Origin: UJ101 sp965262705 | GTDB lineage: Bacteria > Bacteroidota > Bacteroidia > Flavobacteriales > UJ101 | Length of the DNA stretch: 64,000 bases | Reading direction: 5' to 3' | NCBI GenBank assembly: GCA_965262705.1 | Contig: OZ253556.1 | Coordinates: 1,364,001 to 1,428,000 of the forward strand | Shown here: piece after piece, positions 9,415 to 17,245 of the stretch | Layout: each line of letters begins with the position of its first letter | Position numbering within the stretch: the first letter of the stretch is position 1 | Notes under the pieces: generated by a model | What the model was told of the DNA's origin: nothing | Databases searched by the model: none | The model's input: only the letters and a program-made list of their open reading frames with translations | Made by a program: the position numbers and the translations under genes

Positions 9415-9480
9415 TATATTTACAAAATACAATGACTTACAGGGGCTAAAGGTCTCTAAAGTTGAATGTTTTTATCTAAA

Positions 9481-9644
9481 GAGACCGATGCAAAAAGCAC
9501 TCTAACAAAAAAATGCAGCACCCGATAAAAATTAAACGCCGGAGCAACCTAATGGGTGTGGAGGATTTTAATTTTTTGAGAAGGGCGTCGTTTGAAGTTA
9601 GATGCTTTCTTTTTTATATTTTTTATTTGTTCTGCAACGGTCCC
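9481..9644 (+). mobile_element. Long miniature element, copy 5, inserted in the 3' end of hisC
   Basis: 164 bp, ends GAGACCGATGC and GCAACGGTCCC, with a perfect target duplication CTAAA (9476-9480 and 9645-9649). The right duplication and element end lie inside the hisC reading frame, which reads on into the element and stops at 9598-9600. The site was therefore within or at the end of hisC when the element arrived. Confidence 0.92.
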
Positions 9645-10683
9645 CTAAACTCTTCATCTCCGTTAATAAAATGGAATTTTCTTCTTCGGTTCCGACCGTA
9701 ATTCTTAGGCAATTTTTGCAATGCTTATGCATCGTCCGGTTACGCACAACAATTCCCCTGTCTATTAATTCATGATAACATTTATCTGCATCATCTACTT
9801 TTATTAAAATAAAATTAGCATCGGTAGGATATATTTTTTTTATATAACTCAATTGACTTAAGTTATTTAACAATTGTTCTCTCGCTTGTATTATTGCTGC
9901 AAGTTGTTTTTGATAGGTTATTTCGTCAGCAAGGAGTTCAAGCGCTCTTTCCTGTGTTAACTTATTAATATTATAAGGGGGCTTTATTTTCTTTAAAACA
10001 GTTATGATCTCAGCTGATGCAAAGCCTGATCCTAATCTTATGCCCGCCATTCCATAAGCCTTTGAAAAGGTTTGACAAACGATTAAATTAGGAAAATCCT
10101 GCAAGCGGGTCAACCACGATTTTTGACAGGAAAAATCAATATAGGCTTCATCTATTATAACTAAACCATTGAAATTTCTTATGATATGCTCTATCTCTGT
10201 TACATCAAAGCTATTAGCTGTCGGGTTGTTCGGCGAGCAGAAGAATAATAGCTTCGTTCTATTATCAATATTTTGTAGAATCGTCGGAACATCAAGATGA
10301 AAATCCTCTTTTAGCGGCGCTGTTTTACAGGCTACATTATTTATATCAGCAAGTACTTTATACATTCCATAAGTAGGCGGAGTAATGAGTACATTATCCC
10401 TCCCGGGTTCACAAAAAGCTCTGAAAATCAACTCCAATACCTCATCGCTTCCATTTCCTAATATAATACAGGAGTCCGGTACTTTTTTAAGTTTTGAAAT
10501 TCGCTTTTTTAGTTGCAATTGATGAGGGTCCGGATATCGATTGATACCATTTTCAAAAGGATTCTCATTGGCATCTAAAGAAATAATGGATTGGTTAAAA
10601 GGCTTAAATTCATCTCGTGCAGAGGAATAAGGCTTGAGTTTTTTTATCGAAGGTCTAACTATGCTGTATAAACTGAAATCCAT
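9598..10683 (-). CDS. hisC: Histidinol-phosphate aminotransferase with element-encoded C-terminus
   Basis: 361 residues, a PLP-dependent class I/II aminotransferase that converts imidazole-acetol phosphate to histidinol phosphate. Marks of the family: LDANENPFENGINRYPDP near residues 34-51, LGNGSDEVLEL (about 75-85), FCSPNNPTAN (about 152-161), the PLP lysine context QTFSKAYGMAGIRLGSG (about 205-221) and a C-terminal RITVGTEEEN. The last 15 residues (GDRCRTNKKYKKESI) and the stop are encoded by miniature element copy 5, so the native tail has been replaced. The conserved core appears complete, so activity is plausible. It is divergent from hisH, with a TATTTTTG box upstream. Confidence 0.93.
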   Translation of the reverse strand: MDFSLYSIVRPSIKKLKPYSSARDEFKPFNQSIISLDANENPFENGINRYPDPHQLQLKKRISKLKKVPDSCIILGNGSDEVLELIFRAFCEPGRDNVLITPPTYGMYKVLADINNVACKTAPLKEDFHLDVPTILQNIDNRTKLLFFCSPNNPTANSFDVTEIEHIIRNFNGLVIIDEAYIDFSCQKSWLTRLQDFPNLIVCQTFSKAYGMAGIRLGSGFASAEIITVLKKIKPPYNINKLTQERALELLADEITYQKQLAAIIQAREQLLNNLSQLSYIKKIYPTDANFILIKVDDADKCYHELIDRGIVVRNRTMHKHCKNCLRITVGTEEENSILLTEMKSLGDRCRTNKKYKKESI

Positions 10684-10706
10684 TATTTAAGTAGGTTTTT
10701 AGATAA

Positions 10707-10714
10707 CAAAAATA
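10707..10714 (-). promoter_or_regulatory. Probable hisC -7 box (TATTTTTG)
   Basis: TAnnTTTG match on the minus strand, 23 bp upstream of the hisC ATG. No TTTG box at the expected spacing. Confidence 0.5.
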
Positions 10715-10736
10715 GAAATTGTTCATTAACTATAAT

Positions 10737-10790
10737 GAGCCCGTTGCAAAAAGCACGCTAACAACTGCAAGTCAGCGCAAGCCAATAGCA
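10737..10790 (+). repeat. Short-family element fragment between hisC and hisH
   Basis: Begins GAGCCCGTTGCAAAAAGC, continues through CAACTGCAAGTCAGCGCAAG, then loses similarity before a right end. It resembles the 56-bp element seen complete at 48509-48564, but its left end is the long-family type. Confidence 0.65.
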
Positions 10791-10805
10791 TATCAGTTTT
10801 ATTAT

Positions 10806-10813
10806 TACTTTTG
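10806..10813 (+). promoter_or_regulatory. Probable hisH -7 box (TACTTTTG)
   Basis: TAnnTTTG match 44 bp upstream of the hisH ATG, just after the short-element fragment. Confidence 0.45.
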
Positions 10814-10857
10814 ATGAAATTAAAAATCTTCTAGTTCAGATCCTAAATAAATATAAA

Positions 10858-11457
10858 ATGCAGTTAGTTGTTATAGATTATGGAGCAGGCAATTTACAAT
10901 CTGTTTTATTTGCTTTGAATCGAATAAACGTCGAGGCGATTATTTCTAATGATAGAAAAGTAATTAAAACGGCAGATAAAGTAATCCTTCCCGGTGTCGG
11001 GCATGCTAAACCGGCGATGGAGCAATTAGAAAAATATAATTTAACAACATTAATTCCCCAATTAAAACAACCTGTATTAGGAATTTGCCTGGGGATGCAG
11101 TTGCTATGTGATTTTTCAGAGGAAGGAGAAACAAAGGGGCTGGGTGTTTTTCCGTTAAACGTTAAAACCTTCCGCAGGAGTCCGAAGATTCCACATATAG
11201 GATGGAATAAAATATCAGCCTTAGAAGGGCCTTTGTTTAAGCAGGTTAACGATGGAAGTTATGCTTATTATGTACATGGTTATTATGTTCCGGTTAGTGA
11301 ATTTACGATCGCAAGAAGCATTTATGGAGAAGTTTTTTCGGGTGCTATAAGGAAAGATAATTTTTATGCTTGTCAGTTTCATCCGGAAAAAAGCGGCGAA
11401 ACAGGGGAACAAATTCTAAAGAATTTTTTGTATACTGAGAACTCTATCCGGCGCTGA
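10858..11457 (+). CDS. hisH: Imidazole glycerol phosphate synthase, glutaminase subunit
   Basis: 199 residues, class I glutamine amidotransferase. It releases ammonia from glutamine and channels it to HisF to make imidazole glycerol phosphate and AICAR. The oxyanion-strand motif PGVGHAKPAM (45-54), the nucleophile in LGICLGMQLL (Cys77), the VHGYYVP segment and the C-terminal His-Glu pair in CQFHPEKSGE are all visible. The expected partners hisB, hisA, hisF and hisIE are not in the window; the next gene is rsmI. Here hisH is a stand-alone gene divergent from hisC, unlike the usual contiguous his operon. Confidence 0.95.
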   Translation: MQLVVIDYGAGNLQSVLFALNRINVEAIISNDRKVIKTADKVILPGVGHAKPAMEQLEKYNLTTLIPQLKQPVLGICLGMQLLCDFSEEGETKGLGVFPLNVKTFRRSPKIPHIGWNKISALEGPLFKQVNDGSYAYYVHGYYVPVSEFTIARSIYGEVFSGAIRKDNFYACQFHPEKSGETGEQILKNFLYTENSIRR

Positions 11458-11527
11458 CTTACAGTTGCACAAAGCACGCTATCAACTGCAATTCAGCGTA
11501 AGCTAAACACTTTCATTTTCATACTTT

Positions 11528-11711
11528 GAGACCGTTGCAAAAAGCACTTTAGCAAAAAAATGCAACGCCCGATAAAAATTAACTGCAAGTCAGCGAAGCT
11601 AAACACCGGAACAACCTTTGGGTTGTGAGGATTTTAATTTTTTGAGAAGGAAGCAGTTTGAAGCTAAATGCTTTCTTTTTCATGTTTTTTTATTTGTTGT
11701 GCAACGGTCTC
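11528..11711 (+). mobile_element. Long miniature element, copy 6
   Basis: 184 bp with intact ends. It contains an inserted AACTGCAAGTCAGCGAAGCT segment (about 11580-11603), the signature of the short family. Flanks ACTTT / ATGCT do not match. A further decayed short-family fragment (TTGCACAAAGCACGCTATCA and onward) lies just upstream at about 11464-11512, right after the hisH stop. Confidence 0.87.
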
Positions 11712-11729
11712 ATGCTTTAATATTTATGA

Positions 11730-11737
11730 TATTTTTG
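11730..11737 (+). promoter_or_regulatory. Probable rsmI-recJ -7 box (TATTTTTG)
   Basis: TAnnTTTG match 22 bp before the rsmI ATG and 18 bp after the end of element copy 6, so the element lies immediately upstream of the promoter. Confidence 0.5.
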
Positions 11738-11759
11738 TATTATTCAAAGGCCTCAATAA

Positions 11760-12470
11760 ATGAGTGGAACTTTATACATCATCCCCACGCCCATAGGTAA
11801 TATGGAGGATATAACCTTCAGAGCGATACGGTTACTAAAGTCAGTGGATATGATTCTAACAGAAGACACAAGAGTCAGCGGAAAATTATTGAGCCATTTT
11901 TCAATAAAAACTCCTATGAAATCATATCATACACACAATGAGCATAAAATAGTAAGTACGCTGGTAAAAGAGCTAAGTTTAAGAGACAATAAAAAGTATG
12001 CTTTAATTACGGATGCCGGTACACCTGCTATTTCCGACCCGGGTTACTTGTTAATTAAACATTGCATAGCACAAAAAATTAAAATAGAATGCCTGCCTGG
12101 GGCTACTGCTTTTGTTCCAGCTTTAGTCAGTTCAGGATTACCTACAGATGCGTTTACTTTTATAGGCTTTCTTCCAGTTAGAAAAGGACGTCAAAAAAAA
12201 CTTGAGGAGTTAAAGGAAGAGACAAAAACGATGATTTTTTACGAATCGCCTCATAGAATCGTAAGAACTTTGCAGGATTTAGCAGGATATTTTGGTAAAA
12301 ACCGCCCGGCTTCAGTTTCACGTGAATTAAGTAAACTATATGAAGAGCATATTCGAGGATCTTTAGAAGAAATTATTCAGCAATTGAACGAGAAAAAAAC
12401 AAAAGGAGAGTTCGTTATTATTGTAAATGGAAAAAGAAAAATCAAAAGTTCGCTGGGAGTTAAAAGCTAA
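11760..12470 (+). CDS. rsmI: 16S rRNA (cytidine-1402-2'-O)-methyltransferase
   Basis: 236 residues, tetrapyrrole-methylase fold, SAM-dependent ribose methylation of C1402 in the decoding centre. The start GTLYIIPTPIGNMEDITFRA, the LTEDTRVSGKLL segment, ALITDAGTPAISDPGYLL and the FYESPHRIVRTL block are all characteristic of RsmI. The length is close to the shorter Bacteroidetes forms. The 3' end overlaps the start of recJ by 44 bp in another frame, so the two genes are translationally linked. Confidence 0.94.
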   Translation: MSGTLYIIPTPIGNMEDITFRAIRLLKSVDMILTEDTRVSGKLLSHFSIKTPMKSYHTHNEHKIVSTLVKELSLRDNKKYALITDAGTPAISDPGYLLIKHCIAQKIKIECLPGATAFVPALVSSGLPTDAFTFIGFLPVRKGRQKKLEELKEETKTMIFYESPHRIVRTLQDLAGYFGKNRPASVSRELSKLYEEHIRGSLEEIIQQLNEKKTKGEFVIIVNGKRKIKSSLGVKS

Positions 12471-14145
12471 ATTCAGCAGAGATTTAATTAAAAGTTTATC
12501 TAAAAAATTAAACGATATAGATGATAAAATAGCTGAGCTTTTGTTATCAAAAAAGATAGATATTTTCGAGAAAGCCCGTGCTTTTTTTCGCCCGGATTTA
12601 TCGCAGTTGCACAATCCTTTTTTAATGAAAGATATGCAAAAAGCGGTTTATAGAATCGTACGAGCAGTTAACGAAAAAGAAAATATACTGGTTTATGGAG
12701 ACTATGACGTTGACGGAACGACTTCCGTAGCCATGATGTTCATGTTTCTTTTACGATTAACAAAAAATGTAGCCTATTATATACCTGACCGATATAAAGA
12801 AGGGTACGGCATTTCTAATGAAGGAATTCAATATGCTATTGACAATGAAATATCCTTAATTATATCACTTGACTGCGGGATAAGAGCCATTGAAAAAATA
12901 AAGCGCGCCCAAACAGAAGCTATAGATGTAATTGTTTGCGATCATCATTTACCAGGAGAAATCCTTCCTGATGCGTTTGCTATTTTGGATGTTAAACAGC
13001 CCGATTGTTCTTATCCTTATAAGGAATTAAGCGGTTGTGGTGTGGGGTTCAAGCTAATTCAGGCGCTTTGCCGGCAGTTGAACTTAGCGGATGAAAATTA
13101 TCTATACTATATAGATTTAGTTGCCGTAAGCATTGCGGCAGATATTGTACCCATTACAGGAGAAAATCGAGTACTCGCCCATTACGGATTGAAAAGATTA
13201 AAAGACAACCCTAATATAGGCTTATCAAACCTGCTATTGAAATTTGATGCCCCCAGTATTACCATATCAGATGTGGTATTTAGAATAGCGCCTAAAATTA
13301 ATGCCGCCGGGCGGATTGAACATGCAAATTTAGCGGTAGAATTACTATGTACCAAAGATTCAGAACAGGTAAAAGAAATGACTCAAACTATTAACACCTT
13401 AAATGTCAAACGAAAAAAGTTAGATGCAGAAATCACACAGGAAGCCTTAAATCAAATTGTTGAAAATAAAGAAGAGCATCATTTTACATCGATCGTGTAT
13501 AACAAAAATTGGCATAAGGGTGTTCTCGGCATTGTTGCTTCAAGACTTATAGAGCACTACTATCGCCCTACGATTGTTTTTGCGCAAAGTCATGATAAAA
13601 TGGTAGCTTCTGCACGTTCGGTAAAAGGGTTTAATATTTATGAAGCGCTTTGTCGATGTTCGAAATACCTAGTACAATTCGGAGGTCATAAGTATGCTGC
13701 TGGTTTGACGCTGTATCCTGAACACTACGCTGCTTTTAAAGAAGCTTTTGAACAAGAGGTCAGCACAATATTACCTCGATCATTATTAACCCCGAAAATA
13801 GTTATTGATATTGAATTAGATTTTGTAGAAATTACGCCAAAATTTCTTCGGGTATTAAAGCAATTTGCTCCCTTCGGTCCAGGAAATATGAACCCGGTAT
13901 TCCTTACAAAAAATGTTTTTGACACAGGTTACGCTAAAAAAATCGGGAGGGAACAAAAGCACTTAAAAATGAATCTAAAACAACTTAGCACAGGAAAACC
14001 CTTGAGTGCCATTGGGTTTGGCTTAGGGCATATTTTAGAATTCATTAAAGGAAGATCATTTGATATGGTTTATACGATTGAAGAAAATTACTGGCAGGGG
14101 ATAAGACAATTACAGTTGAACATAAAAGATATTCGTGTTTTATAA
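12427..14145 (+). CDS. recJ: Single-stranded-DNA-specific exonuclease RecJ
   Basis: 572 residues, 5'-3' ssDNA exonuclease for recombination and mismatch repair, DHH/DHHA1 family. Metal-binding motif I YGDYDVDGTTS lies near residues 90-100, the DHH motif VCDHHLPGE near 169-177, the DHHA1 GGHKYAAGLTL near 417, and a C-terminal OB-like region includes APFGPGNMNP. The start at 12427 (MEKEKSKVRWELK) fits the family, whose proteins begin close to an RWEL motif, and gives a 44-bp overlap with rsmI. The length matches Bacteroidetes RecJ. Confidence 0.94.
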   Translation: MEKEKSKVRWELKAKFSRDLIKSLSKKLNDIDDKIAELLLSKKIDIFEKARAFFRPDLSQLHNPFLMKDMQKAVYRIVRAVNEKENILVYGDYDVDGTTSVAMMFMFLLRLTKNVAYYIPDRYKEGYGISNEGIQYAIDNEISLIISLDCGIRAIEKIKRAQTEAIDVIVCDHHLPGEILPDAFAILDVKQPDCSYPYKELSGCGVGFKLIQALCRQLNLADENYLYYIDLVAVSIAADIVPITGENRVLAHYGLKRLKDNPNIGLSNLLLKFDAPSITISDVVFRIAPKINAAGRIEHANLAVELLCTKDSEQVKEMTQTINTLNVKRKKLDAEITQEALNQIVENKEEHHFTSIVYNKNWHKGVLGIVASRLIEHYYRPTIVFAQSHDKMVASARSVKGFNIYEALCRCSKYLVQFGGHKYAAGLTLYPEHYAAFKEAFEQEVSTILPRSLLTPKIVIDIELDFVEITPKFLRVLKQFAPFGPGNMNPVFLTKNVFDTGYAKKIGREQKHLKMNLKQLSTGKPLSAIGFGLGHILEFIKGRSFDMVYTIEENYWQGIRQLQLNIKDIRVL

Positions 14146-14185
14146 AACTATGGCTTTTTTAATTTTTAAAGGTGGCTGCTGAGTA

Positions 14186-14217
14186 CTTCGACAGGCTCAG
14201 TAACCACTTGTCGAATT
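14186..14217. repeat. Palindromic TTCGACA/TGTCGAA repeat after recJ
   Basis: TTCGACA (14187-14193) and TGTCGAA (14209-14215) form an inverted pair around GGCTCAGTAACCACT. The same sequence occurs in pieces throughout the window, often nested in the miniature elements. Confidence 0.75.
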
Positions 14218-14243
14218 ACGGGAGCCAGTTGAAGTTAAAGTTC

Positions 14244-14318
14244 GAGACCGTTGCAAAAAGCAGTTTGAGGTTAGATGCTTTCTTTTTCATCCCTTTTTAT
14301 GTGTTCTGCAACGGTCTC
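14244..14318 (+). mobile_element. 75-bp deletion derivative of the long miniature element, copy 7
   Basis: Keeps both ends (GAGACCGTTGC / GCAACGGTCTC) and short subterminal pieces, but lacks the central 90 bp. It is flanked by a perfect target duplication AGTTC (14239-14243 and 14319-14323). The deleted form was therefore probably itself transposed, although deletion after insertion would look the same. Confidence 0.88.
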
Positions 14319-14390
14319 AGTTCTCAAAGTCTAAACAAAATAATACATTTTTTTATTCAAATTATGTACAATATAATTTTTTAAAATTTT

Positions 14391-14398
14391 TAAATTTG
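14391..14398 (+). promoter_or_regulatory. Probable promoter -7 box of the metal-efflux operon (TAAATTTG)
   Basis: TAnnTTTG match 47 bp upstream of the permease ATG, abutting the CATGA-AAA-TCATG palindrome. Confidence 0.5.
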
Positions 14399-14411
14399 CA
14401 TGAAAATCATG
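14399..14411. promoter_or_regulatory. Candidate operator palindrome CATGAAAATCATG
   Basis: Perfect 5-bp inverted repeat with a 3-bp centre, positioned directly after the -7 box where the transcription start should be. A repressor bound here would block initiation. A metal-responsive regulator is plausible from the downstream genes, but no regulator gene is present nearby. Inference only. Confidence 0.35.
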
Positions 14412-14445
14412 AAAGTATACTGCTGCAAAAGATAAAATAAATATA

Positions 14446-15699
14446 ATGGAGTTTTTTTTAAAATATATAGAGGAATTTTGGAAACTGACCTTAGAAATGG
14501 CCCCCTGGTTATTGCTTGGGCTTTTGATAGCCGGGGTATTAAAAAGTTATTTTCCTGCTAAAAAAATTAATAAATATCTGGGGAAAGACAATGTATCTTC
14601 CGTATTAAAAGCAGCATTTATCGGCGTTTCCATGCCCCTGTGCTCTTGTGGAGTACTGCCTACGGGAATAAGTCTTTATAAAGGAGGCGCTTCAGCAGGG
14701 GCGACGAATGCATTTTTAATATCTACCCCACAAACCGGAATAGATTCCATTTTGGCTACAAACGCATTAATGGGCTGGCCCTTAGCCATAATACGCCCTC
14801 TTATCGCCTTTATAACGGGTATTTTCGGGGGGATATTAACAAACATATTTAATGCAAAAAACGCGGATAAGAGAGAAGGGAAAGAAATAACAACAGCAGA
14901 TAAATGCTGCAACTCTTGCGAATCTCATCACTCCAAAGAAAATAAATTAAAAACGGCATTACACTTTGCCTTTGTTGAAATGATAAAAGATATAGGTAAA
15001 TGGCTTGTCATAGGGCTGGCATTAGCCTCTTTCATCTCAGTATCATTGCCCGATACTTTTTTTGAAAAATACATCGGAAGTGGTTTCATGGAAATGGTCG
15101 TTATTATCATTGTATCTATTCCTTTATATGTATGTGCTACTTCAAGCATTCCTATTGCAAGTTCGCTTATTTTTAAGGGACTTTCACCCGGAGCCGCTAT
15201 TGTATTTTTGATGGCGGGATCTGCAACTAACATAGCTGCTTTAACAGTGATAAAAAAAACTATCGGAACAACGTTTATGTGGCTTTATTTACTTTCAATT
15301 ATCTTAGGGGCGTTATTTTTCGGGTTCCTCATCAACAGCATCTTTCCGCAAGATTTTTTTAATCAATATATTTCCACGAGCATAGTGCATCATAATTATA
15401 CCGATATTATTTATATAACATCGGGCATTATTCTGCTAAGTTTGATTTTTTATGCCTTATTTTTAGATCACTATTTTAATAAAAAGATCACTAAAATTCC
15501 AGCAACGAAAATAATAAAAGTAGAAAGGATTACCTGTAATCATTGTAAAAATGATTTAGAGGAAAGGATTTCTTCTATAAAAGGAGTTACAAAAGCTATT
15601 GTGCATTTAAAGAACCAGGAAGTTCATATAGAAGGGTATTTTGATTTTCAAAATATAAAACAACTAATTAATCATTTAGGATATAAAATAATAGAATAA
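14446..15699 (+). CDS. SO_0444-type Cu/Zn efflux permease with C-terminal HMA domain
   Basis: 417 residues. The permease part (YraQ/DUF318-like) has about eight membrane helices in two halves (residues 18-140 and 180-350). Each half carries a conserved signature: MPLCSCGVLPTGISLYKGGA (about 64-83) and CATSSIPIASSLIFKGLSPG (about 229-248). A cysteine-histidine loop, CCNSCESHH (about 151-159), lies between the halves. The last 60 residues are a heavy-metal-associated fold with ITCNHCKND, a CxxC metal site near residue 364. The fusion matches the annotated SO_0444 family of copper/zinc exporters. The stop TAA overlaps the ATG of the rhodanese gene by one base, so they are co-translated. Confidence 0.85.
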   Translation: MEFFLKYIEEFWKLTLEMAPWLLLGLLIAGVLKSYFPAKKINKYLGKDNVSSVLKAAFIGVSMPLCSCGVLPTGISLYKGGASAGATNAFLISTPQTGIDSILATNALMGWPLAIIRPLIAFITGIFGGILTNIFNAKNADKREGKEITTADKCCNSCESHHSKENKLKTALHFAFVEMIKDIGKWLVIGLALASFISVSLPDTFFEKYIGSGFMEMVVIIIVSIPLYVCATSSIPIASSLIFKGLSPGAAIVFLMAGSATNIAALTVIKKTIGTTFMWLYLLSIILGALFFGFLINSIFPQDFFNQYISTSIVHHNYTDIIYITSGIILLSLIFYALFLDHYFNKKITKIPATKIIKVERITCNHCKNDLEERISSIKGVTKAIVHLKNQEVHIEGYFDFQNIKQLINHLGYKIIE

Positions 15700-15980
15700 T
15701 GAATTTAAAAGAAATTGTAACCCATCCGCAGGCAACATTTATTGATGTGAGAGAATCAGAAGAATTGGAAAAAGAAGGGAAAATAGAAAAGGCTATTCAT
15801 ATTGCGCTGGATGATATTCCCTATCAAATAGAAGAAATAGAACAAATGTCAAAACCTATTGTTATTTTTTGCAGATCAGGAAATCGGTCAGAAAAAGCCA
15901 TTGAAGTATTGGAGCAAAATGGAATAGATGAATTGTACAATGGAGGGGGATTGACAGATATGCAGGCACTACTTGAATAA
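15699..15980 (+). CDS. Single-domain rhodanese-like protein
   Basis: 93 residues, one rhodanese domain. The active loop is CRSGNRS (about residues 54-60), with the cysteine that would carry a persulfide; FIDVRESEELEKEGKIE and LYNGGGLTDM are further family marks. There is no signal peptide, so it is probably cytoplasmic, unlike PspE. It overlaps the upstream metal-efflux permease gene by 1 bp (TAATG), suggesting a linked role in sulfur or metal handling. The exact substrate is unknown. Confidence 0.88.
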   Translation: MNLKEIVTHPQATFIDVRESEELEKEGKIEKAIHIALDDIPYQIEEIEQMSKPIVIFCRSGNRSEKAIEVLEQNGIDELYNGGGLTDMQALLE

Positions 15981-16001
15981 TGAACTCGTTGCAAAAAGCA
16001 T

Positions 16002-16056
16002 GAGACCCCTAGCTTCGCTGACTTGCAGCTGTTAGAGTGTTTTTTGAAATGGGCTT
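16002..16056 (-). mobile_element. Short-family element, decayed
   Basis: Left end GAGACCCCTAGCTTCGCTGA, right end about GGGCTT, with CTGACTTGCAG inside; the opposite orientation to 48509-48564. It is preceded by a lone long-family end (CTCGTTGCAAAAAGC, 15985-16000). It fills the gap between the rhodanese gene and ppk2. Confidence 0.6.
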
Positions 16057-16091
16057 TCTTATAGTAAAATAAACTAAAAAACCAAATAGTG

Positions 16092-16907
16092 ATGTTTAGC
16101 ATAAAAGAATTAAAAAGACTGCAAAACAATAAAAAATTGTTACAAGATTTATTTGATACCAAAGTTTTAAATGAAAAAAAGTTTAAAAAAGAGTTTGAGT
16201 ATGAGCAGCAATTATTAAAATTACAATATGAATTAGTAAAACTTCAACATTGGGTAGAAAATAATCGTGAGCGCATTTTAATTATTTTTGAAGGTCGGGA
16301 TACTGCCGGTAAGGGAGGAACGATTAAACGATTTATTGAATATCTGGACCCAAAAATAAATAGGGTATGCGCACTTCCTCCTCCAACAAAAGAAGAACAA
16401 GGGCAATGGTATTTTCAGCGATATTTTAAAACCCTGCCCGATGCAGGACAAATTATGTTCTTCGATCGTAGCTGGTACAATCGTGCTGTAGTGGAGCCGG
16501 TATTCGGGTTTTGCACAGAACCTCAGTATAAAATTTTTTTAAAACAAGTAACCCTGGTAGAAAAAATGATTATAGAGGATGGCATTATTCTCATCAAATT
16601 ATTTTTATCTATTTCTAAAGAAGAGCAAAACAAACGTCTAAAAGCAAGAAAAGACAATCCATTAAAAGAATGGAAATTAGGCCGCTTAGATAAAAGAGCG
16701 GAGGAAAAATGGGAAGATTACACGCATTATATCTGTAAATTATTTAAGAAAACGGCTACGGATTATTCTCCTTGGATAGAAATAAAAACGGACAATAAAG
16801 AAGAAGCGAGGTTAGCCTGCATACACTACGTATTAAGTCAAATACCGTATGACAAAAAAAATTCTGTGCTCGAAAATAATATGGATTGTATAAAAATACA
16901 CCATTAA
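16092..16907 (+). CDS. ppk2: Polyphosphate kinase 2 family protein
   Basis: 271 residues from the ATG at 16092; a GTG three bases earlier is the alternative. PPK2 enzymes phosphorylate nucleotides from polyphosphate. The Walker A loop GRDTAGKGG (about 68-76), YLDPKINRVCALPPPTKEEQ, WYFQRYFKTLP, the FDRSWYNRAVVEPVFGF block and the lid region RKDNPLKEWKLGRLDKRA are all present. The one-domain length points to the NDP/ADP- or AMP-using one-domain classes. Which nucleotide is used cannot be told from sequence. It stands alone, with only decayed repeats upstream. Confidence 0.92.
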   Translation: MFSIKELKRLQNNKKLLQDLFDTKVLNEKKFKKEFEYEQQLLKLQYELVKLQHWVENNRERILIIFEGRDTAGKGGTIKRFIEYLDPKINRVCALPPPTKEEQGQWYFQRYFKTLPDAGQIMFFDRSWYNRAVVEPVFGFCTEPQYKIFLKQVTLVEKMIIEDGIILIKLFLSISKEEQNKRLKARKDNPLKEWKLGRLDKRAEEKWEDYTHYICKLFKKTATDYSPWIEIKTDNKEEARLACIHYVLSQIPYDKKNSVLENNMDCIKIHH

Positions 16908-16957
16908 AAATCTTTTCACAGGTAAAAAGTTTTTAAATGAACGAAAAGAAGGTCTAT

Positions 16958-17078
16958 GGGCTTTGCGGGGCGAGCGTTAGGGATAGAAGTGGTATCCTTT
17001 TTATTGGGGCAGCCTTTTGCCCCAATAAAAAAGATGTAGCGGATAGCCCGACCGCCGTTAGGCGGGAACGCCCAAAAA
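16958..17078 (+). ncRNA. Structured RNA candidate resembling the Flavo-1 motif
   Basis: This GC-rich island in an AT-rich gap shows nested pairings: an outer GGGCG / CGCCC closing stem; GGATA...TATCC; a 13-bp perfect hairpin TTTTATTGGGGCA / TGCCCCAATAAAA (about 17000-17031); and a CCGCC-GTTA-GGCGG hairpin (about 17052-17065). Phrases such as AGATGTAGCGGATAGCCCGA recur in flavobacterial genomes as I recall, and the whole resembles the Flavo-1 RNA, a class without known function. It lies between ppk2 and pyrH on a strand assigned from that resemblance. A covariance-model search would decide. Confidence 0.5.
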
Positions 17079-17117
17079 AGAAAATATAAAAACACCGTTA
17101 ATTTGCTCTGACCTGCC

Positions 17118-17146
17118 GTTGTTAAAGTTCTTTTTGCAACGGTCTC
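17118..17146 (-). repeat. Long-family element end fragment upstream of pyrH
   Basis: Only the terminal TTAAAGTTCTTTTTGCAACG-GTCTC portion is left, next to the structured RNA candidate. Confidence 0.6.
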
Positions 17147-17221
17147 TTTTTCTCGCTTTTCCTTTGAAAATGGGGATATAAAACGCAGGCATGATAGATT
17201 TTCTTTTTTCGTTTTTAGGCT

Positions 17222-17229
17222 TACCTTTG
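17222..17229 (+). promoter_or_regulatory. Probable pyrH-frr -7 box (TACCTTTG)
   Basis: TAnnTTTG match 16 bp upstream of the pyrH ATG, with a T-rich stretch at the -33 position. Confidence 0.55.
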
Positions 17230-17245
17230 CACAAAACGCCCTAAT

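Noticed and set aside
14186..14217. Integron attC-like or attachment site
   Set aside because: No core GTTRRRY sites and no integrase; the sequence is a dispersed palindromic repeat.
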